A stretch of 64,000 nucleotides of DNA, taken from contig JADJQP010000002.1 in assembly GCA_016712665.1 (NCBI GenBank), forward strand, positions 1-64,000, written 5' to 3'. Both the position numbers and the translations under genes were made by a program. Shown here piece by piece: positions 54,078-62,146 of this stretch (the first letter of the stretch is position 1; each line of letters opens with the position of its first letter). The DNA is from Bacteroidota bacterium. GTDB taxonomy: Bacteria; Bacteroidota; Bacteroidia; Chitinophagales; Chitinophagaceae. The notes under the pieces were generated by a model. The model saw only the letters and a list, made by a program, of their open reading frames with translations, was not told the DNA's origin and searched no databases.

Positions 54078-56513
54078 ATGAAATCAAAAATTCAATTTTT
54101 AATCGCAATGGCAGTAATGCTTGTCATGCTGAACACAGTAGAGACACTAGCCCAAGTGCCCCAATTATTTAACTATCAAGGCATTGCTCGTGATGCCAAG
54201 GGAAATCCTTTGAGCAATCAAACAATGACTTTAAAACTTTCGGTACTTCCTACCTCTGATGCGTCCGTAGCGGAATACGAAGAAACTCAAACCGTAAAAA
54301 CCAATGAATTTGGTTTGTACACGCTTCAAATTGGTAATGGTACCGCAGTTACCGGTGCCATGAAAACCGTAAAGTGGGAAACAGGTAACAAATACATCAA
54401 AGTAGGAATCGACCCCAATGGCGGTAACAACTTTGTAGATGCCGGAACCAATCAACTATTGTCTGTACCTTATGCTATCTATGCCGACAAAGCAGGTGTA
54501 GCTGCCAATGGAGGTACTGACAAAACACGTACCGGTGCTGTAAACTCAGAACCTGCACACGTGGCTGGTGATAACCGCTACCTAACTCGTTTCTACGGCT
54601 TAAACCTTATTGGCAAATCAGCCTTGTATGAATCAGCCGCAGGCAATATCGGTTTGGGTACTATCGCGCCAGGAGCGAAATTTTCAATTTTTGCCAATTC
54701 AGCTACCAACTTCGAACATCTTCGTTTACAAAATGTAAGTGCTACCGGATCCGGTAAATTTATCATGTATAATGATGGTGCTGCTTCATACGCTACCTTT
54801 ACCAAATACGGCTCTGCTGTTGCCGGTGATCAAATTCCAGGTTTATATCCAAATGCCAATACCCTAGCTTTCGGAAATAATGGAACCGCTGCGGGAGATG
54901 GTCTAGGAAAATTCTTAATCAGTACTGGAGGTAATTTAGGACTTGCCATTTTAAAAGGTAGTTCAAAATTAAAATTCCACGTTGACTACACTACAGAAAA
55001 TGTAGGTATTGGTGGTAATTCAGTACCGGTTTCTCGGGTGCATTTCAACAATACAGATGGTACTACCACCGATTTACGTTTGACAAATAATACCACAGGA
55101 CACCTTGTGGGTGATGGTTTAGAAATTAAAAATGTGGGTACGAACGCATCTATTATCAATAAAGAAGCTGGTGTACTTGCATTGGGATCAAGCAATGTGC
55201 CTGCCATGACTATCATAGCCAACAACAATATTGGCATTGGAACAGCGCTTCCATCTCATAATGTTACGATGGATTTTAATAAAAATGCTAAAACAAATGA
55301 TTCAGTAGATGTATCGGAATTAATCATGAAATTTGGAAATGCAGCAGAAGTTTTTGGCTCAGCTAATGGTATTGGTTTTGGCAATTCAAGTTTCCCAGAG
55401 AATGTGGGTGCTGCCATAATGTTTGAAAGAACAGGATTACAATCCAATGGAAAATTGCATTTTGCCACAAAAAATTCTTCAATACTCGGTGGCAACATAC
55501 CTATCAAATTAACCTTGGATGAGATCGGTAATTTAGGATTAGGAACAATTAATCCAGCGCACAAACTTCATATTAAATCAGAAGGAAATAGTACGACACC
55601 CATTTTTGTAGAAAATAGTGCTACACTAAATCCATTATTTTCTTTGACCCAAAACGCAAGCGGGCATGGATACATCTCTGTATTTGACAACGCGGGTGGT
55701 GAAGGTGCGAAAATAACCGGTAATGTAAATAACAATAGCTGGATACTTGGCGATGTGGGTATTGGAACGAATGCACCGACCTACAAATTGGATGTTCAAG
55801 AATCCTCCACAGCAAGGGTTTTAAATGTGTTAAGTACCGCAGTGGCCGGATCACCACAAACAATGAATATCGAGAGAACAAATCCACCTTCAGGAGCCAA
55901 TGACATGTTGCAAATAACAGTTCCTGCTGGTTCACCAGACAATTTTCAGTTTGTGGAATTCGATAGAGGTGGCATCAATTCATTTTCGGTGGATGGTGAT
56001 GGAGCCGTTTCATTTGAAAGTGCCTTAAGACCTAATGGAAATGCCGGCACCTCTGGTCAAGTTCTTGTATCCAAAGGGGCATCCGTAGCACCCGTTTGGA
56101 GCAATTCAATTGGATTTTCAGCTAGTGGCTCCAACAGCGTAGCCGATGGGGTCATTTCACTAAGAACCTATCCAACAGAAAACTATGATGATGGAGGTAA
56201 TAATTATAATCCAGCAACCGGCATTTTTACGGCACCTGAAGCAGGAATATACTTCTTTTCAGTGGAGGAAGCATACAATCCAATTGGTGGTGCGCCCACC
56301 GGCCATGTGAATGTTTCGTTCACAGTCAATGGAACCATCGTTGGAAGTAATAATTATACGCTTGCTAATTTCTTTTGCGGAATAAGCCACCACAATCAAT
56401 ACAAATTAAATGCCGGCGACCAAGTACGTGCCAGAATATTTAATAATTGTGGGTTTACAATTGCTCCAACTGGTGCAACCAATACTACATTCTCAGGTCA
56501 TAAAGTTCGATAA
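54078..56513 (+). CDS. Surface fibre protein with C-terminal C1q-like head
   Basis: An 811-residue protein starting at 54078 (MKSKIQFLIAMAVMLVMLNT, signal peptide ending TLAQ), nearly identical at its N-terminus to the 41261 gene. The PQLFNYQGIARDAKGNPLSN domain is followed by glycine-rich beta segments (NIGLGTIAPGAKFSI and repeats). Instead of an S74 domain it ends in a C1q/TNF-like head: GIFTAPEAGIYFFSVEEAYN, then VNVSFTVNGTIVGSNN, LNAGDQVRARIF and TTFSGHKVR (~residues 680-811). C1q domains trimerise and bind ligands, so a tip adhesin is plausible. It is followed by a small secreted protein. Confidence 0.8.
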   Translation: MKSKIQFLIAMAVMLVMLNTVETLAQVPQLFNYQGIARDAKGNPLSNQTMTLKLSVLPTSDASVAEYEETQTVKTNEFGLYTLQIGNGTAVTGAMKTVKWETGNKYIKVGIDPNGGNNFVDAGTNQLLSVPYAIYADKAGVAANGGTDKTRTGAVNSEPAHVAGDNRYLTRFYGLNLIGKSALYESAAGNIGLGTIAPGAKFSIFANSATNFEHLRLQNVSATGSGKFIMYNDGAASYATFTKYGSAVAGDQIPGLYPNANTLAFGNNGTAAGDGLGKFLISTGGNLGLAILKGSSKLKFHVDYTTENVGIGGNSVPVSRVHFNNTDGTTTDLRLTNNTTGHLVGDGLEIKNVGTNASIINKEAGVLALGSSNVPAMTIIANNNIGIGTALPSHNVTMDFNKNAKTNDSVDVSELIMKFGNAAEVFGSANGIGFGNSSFPENVGAAIMFERTGLQSNGKLHFATKNSSILGGNIPIKLTLDEIGNLGLGTINPAHKLHIKSEGNSTTPIFVENSATLNPLFSLTQNASGHGYISVFDNAGGEGAKITGNVNNNSWILGDVGIGTNAPTYKLDVQESSTARVLNVLSTAVAGSPQTMNIERTNPPSGANDMLQITVPAGSPDNFQFVEFDRGGINSFSVDGDGAVSFESALRPNGNAGTSGQVLVSKGASVAPVWSNSIGFSASGSNSVADGVISLRTYPTENYDDGGNNYNPATGIFTAPEAGIYFFSVEEAYNPIGGAPTGHVNVSFTVNGTIVGSNNYTLANFFCGISHHNQYKLNAGDQVRARIFNNCGFTIAPTGATNTTFSGHKVR

Positions 56514-56579
56514 CCAAACTATTTAATAATATGAAAGCAACAGTGCTTTTACAATCAAAAACTATAAAAATAAAATAAA

Positions 56580-56945
56580 ATGAAAAAGATAATAATAATT
56601 GCGATTACACTTTTGGGAAGTGCTCCCTTATTTGCTCAAAACAACAACAAACTAAATGACTGCGGTCTCACTCCCGCGCAGGCAATTGCAAACGAACAAA
56701 TGATATTGGCACGCAACGAGAATCTAAGACAGATAGAATCGGAGAAAATCCAAACCGAGCTTTTGAGAAATAATCAAACTGCCATTAATCAAAATAATGA
56801 AAATGTCGATGGTATTGGACAAAGCAAAAAGTTGCCCGAGACAAAACCAGAAGAGGCCATAAACACCGAAAAACCTAAAATGGATGCAGTTAGAAATCCA
56901 ATATCATCCTCTAAGGCTAAAACCGATACGTACCCAAAGAGATGA
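56580..56945 (+). CDS. Small secreted protein of unknown function
   Basis: A 121-residue product with signal peptide (MKKIIIIAITLLGSAPLFAQ) and no recognised domain. The mature part starts NNNKLNDCGLTPAQAIANEQ and is polar, rich in N, Q, K and E, with a helical stretch and a disordered C-terminus ending TDTYPKR. It follows the C1q-fibre gene by 66 nt and is the last gene before a strong terminator, so it belongs to the second cassette. A chaperone-like or assembly role would be a guess. Confidence 0.6.
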   Translation: MKKIIIIAITLLGSAPLFAQNNNKLNDCGLTPAQAIANEQMILARNENLRQIESEKIQTELLRNNQTAINQNNENVDGIGQSKKLPETKPEEAINTEKPKMDAVRNPISSSKAKTDTYPKR

Positions 56946-57003
56946 TCAATCTGGCGCAGCACCTCAAAAAAAAATAACCTTTAAAACCAAATGCAATCGA
57001 CAA

Positions 57004-57036
57004 AACGCCCCAAGTATTTGGGGCGTTTTAATTTTT
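57004..57036 (+). terminator. Rho-independent terminator after fibre cassette 2
   Basis: A perfect stem AACGCCCCAA / TTGGGGCGTT with loop GTAT, followed by TTAATTTTT. It ends the 53.5-57 kb transcription unit. Confidence 0.9.
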
Positions 57037-57289
57037 CATGCGAGTAAATCGCCTTCATATCATTTTACCAAGAAAGGAATATTCTATCTACATCGATCAT
57101 TAAATGGAGGAATCCTATCTCCTCTTCACATATAGCCTATTGCAAAAAAGTATCCAGCACAATAGTTCTCAATTTGTAAACCATTTGCATTGTACAATAT
57201 GCAGTGCAAATCTATAAACGGTAGTAAATCACACCTCTATATTTATAAATCACAAGATCCAAAAAGCAACGCAACGTTCCGGCAGTTAG
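57037..57289. other. Intergenic, no gene seen
   Basis: AT-rich sequence between the terminator and the convergent nhaA 3' end, with no supported reading frame and no tRNA. The stretch 57165-57240 has short repeats of GTA/AAA but no clear structure. Confidence 0.35.
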
Positions 57290-58472
57290 TTAGACATTCT
57301 CCTGAATTTCATCATCATGCTCATTGGGTACTAGGGCTTTCTCCTTTAATGAATATTTCAACATCACAAATCCCAAAAAGCCCGCTATCAGCGACGATAT
57401 TAAAATTACTATTTTCGAGCTATTTACAATGGTATCATCGCTATAGGCAAGCAAGGTAACAAAAATAGACATGGTAAATCCAATGCCACCTAATACGCCG
57501 ACACCAATAATTGATTTCCAATTAATATCTTTCGGGAGTGTGGCATACCCCGCCGTGACTACAAAAAAAGTGGCTAGAAAAATCCCCAATGGCTTTCCAA
57601 TAAGTAGGCCCAGTGCAATTCCAATAGTATTATTTCCAGACACTAATTCTGAAATATCACCCGCAAAAATTATAACTGTATTGGCCATCGCAAACAGTGG
57701 CAGTATTACAAAAGCCACCGGTTTATGCAAAAAATGTTGCAAAGTGTATGAGGTAGATTTTTGATCTCCGTTTCCAAATGGAATGGCAAAAGCCAACAAA
57801 ACTCCTGTAAGTGTGGCATGTACTCCAGATTGTAGCATAAAAATACCACATCATCATTCCTCCAAATATGTATGGAATCAGATTGCGTACTTTCATTCGG
57901 TTGAGAATCAATAACAGCGCAAAAATGAGCAATGCTATTAACAAGTGAGACCAAAATAAATTCTTGGTATAAAAAATAGCAATGACAAGGATGGCTCCTA
58001 GATCGTCAATTACGGCCAAAGCTGTCAAAAATACTTTCAATGAGGTGGGCACTTTCTTACCTAATAAAGATAAAATTCCTAAAGCAAAAGCAATATCGGT
58101 AGCCATTGGAATGCCTGCACCCGCCTGTGTTGTCGTTCCAAAATTTAACAATAAAAAGATGCCTGCCGGTACAAACATGCCGCCAAGCGCTCCAACAATA
58201 GGCAATACAGCATCTTTAATTTTAGACAGTTCGCCCAGATAAATTTCCCTTTCTAATTCTAACCCAATCAACAAAAAGAAAATGGTCATCAATCCATCAT
58301 TGATCCAATGCACTGCACTATGGCCGAAAAATTGCATCTGCCAAAAATCTAAATATGCTGCACCAATGCTTGAATTGGCAAGTATCAACGATAAAAGTGT
58401 ACAAGAAATAAGAACCAGGCCACCTGATTTTTCACTGTTGAAGAACTCTGTAAATAATTTGGTTGCTCTCAT
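57290..58472 (-). CDS. nhaA: Na+/H+ antiporter NhaA (single frameshift)
   Basis: About 393 residues, with roughly 11-12 membrane segments. Start MRATKLFTEFFNSEKSGGLV, then IGLELEREIYLGEL, TDIAFALGILSLLGKKVP and the ion-binding aspartates in LAVIDDLGAILVIAIFYTK. The second half has LPLFAMANTVIIFAG, GKPLGIFLATFF and GIGFTMSIFVTLLAY. The frame breaks at the A5 run 57839-57843; removing one base gives YFMLQSGVHATLTG. It exchanges internal Na+ for external H+. It is the last gene of dapB-like, CPA antiporter, nhaA (gap 7 nt), all minus strand. Confidence 0.92.
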
Positions 58473-58479
58473 AGGCTAA

Positions 58480-59649
58480 TTAATTTTTAGGATTTTGATA
58501 TTTCATTAAACCAATCATCATAACCAAAGCAGACAAAATGATTACCTGAATGATTAGAGACTTATTAATCTGTGCTATTTGTTGACTTACCGGTATGGAT
58601 AAAAACAAGAGTATGGTAATCAAACCTCGAGGTGCAATAAAAACTAAGGGATTCGCAGGCAATTTGAATATTTTGAGGACTATATATCTAATCAAAAAAA
58701 TTCCTATGGTAATGCAAAGTGCCAATATAATGGTTTCAGAATTCAACACTTCTGGCATCTCAATCAAACATCCGAATAGTATAAAAAACAAGGCACGAAT
58801 AAGAAATGCCAATTCTGTGGTGATTTCTCTAAACCTATGTACCTCTGTATTGAAATTAACCGGATGTAACCTTTGAATCAGTTTCAAATGCCTTAATTCA
58901 TCAATGTTGCCAATAAATAAACCAAATAGTAAAATGAAAATGAGTGCTGGCAGATGAAATAATTTTGATAATCCATAAATTAATAGAACCAAAATAATAA
59001 TCGGAACAAATTTTATATGGTGTTTGATTTTATTTAATAATCCTGCCAACAGAATGGTTGCAATAAATGAAATAGCCAACATGATCAGCAATTCTAGTAC
59101 AAATCGTCCAAATGTTTGCGTCCCAATATTATCATTCAAGGTAATGAAATTAAATAAAATCACTCCAAAAATATCGGATAAACTACTTTCATATGTAATG
59201 AAGTCCTTCTCATTATTTAGTAAATTTCTTGCACTAGGTATCGCAATGGCACTACTTATTATTCCGATCGGAATCGCACTTCCCAAAGCTAATTTCAAAG
59301 GCAATTGTTCAACCAAGTGTAGATAATACGCAAGGCCAAAACTTATTATGAGGAGGGGGAATATGGCAACCAGTGAAGATTTAAAGATAAGAGGTACTTT
59401 AGATCTGTTTATTTCTAATTCTAACGAACCTTCTAACACAATAAGAATGAGGCCAACCGTTCCTAAAATTGGTAAAACCGGATTTAAGTTTGGAACGGAA
59501 AAATGCAAACCTTCAGATAGTCGTTTTGCGATAAATCCAAGAACCAATAATAGGATAACAGATGGTATTTTGGTTTTAGAAGCAGATATATCAAAAACAT
59601 AGGCTAATAAAAGCAATATGCAAAGGGTGATAATAATTGAAATAGTCAT
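58480..59649 (-). CDS. CPA-family cation:proton antiporter
   Basis: A 389-residue membrane protein with about 12 hydrophobic segments and the Na+/H+ exchanger fold: YVFDISASKTKIPSVILLLV, SAIPIGIISSAIAIPSARNL near 130 and YESSLSDIFGVILFNFITLN near 165. The C-terminal TrkA domain of KefB/KtrA types is absent, closer to CPA1/NhaP-like proteins. It lies between the DapB-like gene (4 nt gap) and nhaA (7 nt), so an ion-homeostasis operon is evident. Ion specificity is unknown. Confidence 0.85.
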   Translation of the reverse strand: MTISIIITLCILLLLAYVFDISASKTKIPSVILLLVLGFIAKRLSEGLHFSVPNLNPVLPILGTVGLILIVLEGSLELEINRSKVPLIFKSSLVAIFPLLIISFGLAYYLHLVEQLPLKLALGSAIPIGIISSAIAIPSARNLLNNEKDFITYESSLSDIFGVILFNFITLNDNIGTQTFGRFVLELLIMLAISFIATILLAGLLNKIKHHIKFVPIIILVLLIYGLSKLFHLPALIFILLFGLFIGNIDELRHLKLIQRLHPVNFNTEVHRFREITTELAFLIRALFFILFGCLIEMPEVLNSETIILALCITIGIFLIRYIVLKIFKLPANPLVFIAPRGLITILLFLSIPVSQQIAQINKSLIIQVIILSALVMMIGLMKYQNPKN

Positions 59650-59652
59650 ATC

Positions 59653-60408
59653 CTAGGAAGCAAAGTAAGGCAATAAAACATCTTCAAAATTATACAATCC
59701 AGCTTTACGATTTACCAAGTTTTGTGCAACAAATATAGCACCATTTCCGAATGCTTCCCGTGAAATACTTTCATGTATTAATCGAACCGTCTGATATGGA
59801 AATCCAAAAATTACTTCATGTTTTCCAACAATACCACCAGCTCGAATAGTCTTTATTTCATCATTACCAATATCTAATGCAGTAGCAATTTTAATGGCAG
59901 TTCCAGAAAGTCCCTGTTTATCCTTAAAATGTTCTTCAATTATTTCAATATCCACCCAAGGTGCAATCTTCTTTAAGTATCTTGAAGCAAAAAGTAAATA
60001 ATTCACACCTAAGGTAATATTGGGTGACCAAAACACAACGCTTGATTTCGAAAGTTCCTTCAACAATGCGGTTTCCTTCTCACTATAGTGCGAAATCGCT
60101 GAAATAATAATAATCCCTCGTTCGTTTGCAATTTTGCCATAGTGATAAATGCCTTCTGATGAAGAAAAGTCTATAATAAAATCAACTGGGTGTTTGTCAA
60201 GCAACGAATTTAAGTTTGTGCTTGCCAAGGAAAAAATTTTACCCGGCTCATCAGAGGCAATACCTAAAAATTCGGGTACACTTCTATTTTCAAGTAAGGA
60301 GCTTTGTCGTAATACCCACTCCAAGGAAAAGGATTGATTCTGCAAAATTACGTTTGCGACAGCTTTTCCAGTCTTACCAAATCCCATAAGACCAACTTTT
60401 TGTTTCAT
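59653..60408 (-). CDS. dapB: 4-hydroxy-tetrahydrodipicolinate reductase (DapB) family protein
   Basis: A 251-residue protein: N-terminal Rossmann NAD(P) site KVGLMGFGKTGKAVANVIL, then VDFIIDFSSSEGIYHYGKIA, and the C-terminal domain EIIEEHFKDKQGLSGTAIKI with His and Lys at the DapB active-site positions (E. coli H159/K163 region). The family signature has FKDK in place of the usual H-H-x-H-K order. DapB makes tetrahydrodipicolinate for lysine and peptidoglycan. Its place beside two antiporters is unusual for a lysine gene, so a related role cannot be excluded. Confidence 0.75.
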   Translation of the reverse strand: MKQKVGLMGFGKTGKAVANVILQNQSFSLEWVLRQSSLLENRSVPEFLGIASDEPGKIFSLASTNLNSLLDKHPVDFIIDFSSSEGIYHYGKIANERGIIIISAISHYSEKETALLKELSKSSVVFWSPNITLGVNYLLFASRYLKKIAPWVDIEIIEEHFKDKQGLSGTAIKIATALDIGNDEIKTIRAGGIVGKHEVIFGFPYQTVRLIHESISREAFGNGAIFVAQNLVNRKAGLYNFEDVLLPYFAS

Positions 60409-60752
60409 ACGCGAATATACGCTTTATTGAACAATTGACTAAAACGAATGAATAAGGGGACAGTTTTAAACCGCATCAAAAATAAAAATTAAATGAATTC
60501 GAAACTAAATTCAAAGACTTGCCGCCAGTGATAAATCACGGTTTCTTACAAATAATAACCCTTACCATAATTCATATCACCGAAATAAAGGTTATACTAC
60601 ATTTATATGGCTATAAAAAAAGGTTTTTTGAGAATCAATAGATCCTTTTACAAGCCATTGTCCCTTCTCTCAAAAGGTTGCATTTTTGGATAATAAAAGA
60701 AAACTAAGCTGAGAATTATTTGAGAGTAAATCTCCAAAAGCCTTATTCGGTG
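60409..60752. other. Intergenic region, weak inverted repeat
   Basis: About 344 AT-rich nucleotides between the TPR gene and the DapB-like gene, both on the minus strand. It contains TTTTGAGA (60626-60633) paired with TCTCAAAA (60668-60675) with a 34-nt loop. This is too open for a confident terminator. The DapB operon promoter should lie within 60409-60500. No gene is supported. Confidence 0.35.
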
Positions 60753-62075
60753 CTATTTTACCGAATTCAACAAATTTTGCATTTCCGTGCTCTTATCAGC
60801 CTTGTCAGTAACCATATAGGATTGTGCCAAACCGGATAGAATTTGTTTGTACATAGTCTTTTTATCTTCTCTCACGCCTTCCGCTTCAATCAAACTTTTA
60901 GCTTTTAATAAAAAGGGAATTCCTAACTCGATTTTTGCATTTCGTTTTGGCTCCATTTCTTTATACTTTTTATCGTCTGCTTTATTCATTTCATCGGTCA
61001 TTATTTTGGCTGCATTGTAATGAACAACACCTGAATAAAATTGAGGATATGGATCATTCATATCTATATCAATTGCTTTTGCATAATTAGCCAAAGCATT
61101 GGCTTCTAACTCCGCTGCATTTGCTGGGCTTGCCATCACCTTTCCTTCTTTATCAATTGGATTGGCCTTATTATAGTAAGTTTGCCCTAAGACAATGTAA
61201 TTGTATCCTTTTTTTGGCTCTGCGGAAACAGCCTCTTTTAATTTTGCAATTAATTCATCAACCCTTCCCGTTTTATTGTAGAACGATATCTCATTGTCAA
61301 TAATTCGTTTCTCAGCGGGATATTTTACTTTTGCCAATTTCATAATTTCATTCCATTTTGCCTCGTTATTTTTACGTTCATAAATTTCGGTTAGAATAAC
61401 ATAACTGTCAACATCTTCAATAAGCGGGTTTCTTATTGCTTCTTCAAACATAGGAATTGCTAAATCCTCCTGATTTGCTTGGTAGTAACTTTTTGCCTGA
61501 TATAATTTAGTATTAGCAAAAATTGTATCATAGCCGCCGATTCCTTGAAAGGGCTTTCCTCCATCAATTTTTGATACATTAATTACATCCTCAAAGGATT
61601 TGATAGCATCATTAAATTTGCTTGAATGCATATTTGCAATGCCAGTATTATGTGCTAATATTACGAGGCCTCCAAGTAATGGAAGTATTTCCTGCTTTTC
61701 ATATTTCGAATCCAATGAAAGTGCTTTTTTATAACTTTCAACAGCTTCTGATGCAGCATTCGGATTGGCTCCCTTTAAGGTATTTGCTGCCGCCATATCA
61801 ATCATGTATGGATTTTCATTGAGTATAAAATTCAATTTCGGCATAAATTCAGCAGGCGTGGCTATCGCTTGATTAATGACTCCTCTTAGCAACCACGCCT
61901 TAGCACTTGACTTGGTGCTTTCATTATTCACAGCCTCATCAATCATCTTTTTAGCATTCGCGATATCATTATCTTTCAAATAATTGATGGCGCTCTGGAT
62001 ATTTGCTTTTTGTGAAAAGCCATGTGTTGTAATGAAAAAACATCCAACAAGAAATAGTAGTTTTTGAATATTCAT
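60753..62075 (-). CDS. Exported TPR protein
   Basis: A 440-residue protein with signal peptide (MNIQKLLFLVGCFFITTHGF, ending SQK) and tandem TPRs from about residue 25 to 430 (e.g. AINYLKDNDIANAKKMIDEA, LYQAKSYYQANQEDLAIPMF, FYSGVVHYNAAKI). TPRs bind proteins and the product is probably periplasmic. Such genes are regularly found beside gyrA in Chitinophagaceae-type genomes. No enzymatic domain is present. It follows gyrA by ~70 nt. Confidence 0.85.
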   Translation of the reverse strand: MNIQKLLFLVGCFFITTHGFSQKANIQSAINYLKDNDIANAKKMIDEAVNNESTKSSAKAWLLRGVINQAIATPAEFMPKLNFILNENPYMIDMAAANTLKGANPNAASEAVESYKKALSLDSKYEKQEILPLLGGLVILAHNTGIANMHSSKFNDAIKSFEDVINVSKIDGGKPFQGIGGYDTIFANTKLYQAKSYYQANQEDLAIPMFEEAIRNPLIEDVDSYVILTEIYERKNNEAKWNEIMKLAKVKYPAEKRIIDNEISFYNKTGRVDELIAKLKEAVSAEPKKGYNYIVLGQTYYNKANPIDKEGKVMASPANAAELEANALANYAKAIDIDMNDPYPQFYSGVVHYNAAKIMTDEMNKADDKKYKEMEPKRNAKIELGIPFLLKAKSLIEAEGVREDKKTMYKQILSGLAQSYMVTDKADKSTEMQNLLNSVK

Positions 62076-62146
62076 GATTTTTATTTTTAAATTTCAAAGC
62101 GGTTTGTGCCACCGCGTGATGATGGGTTTATAAGTATTTTACGAAA

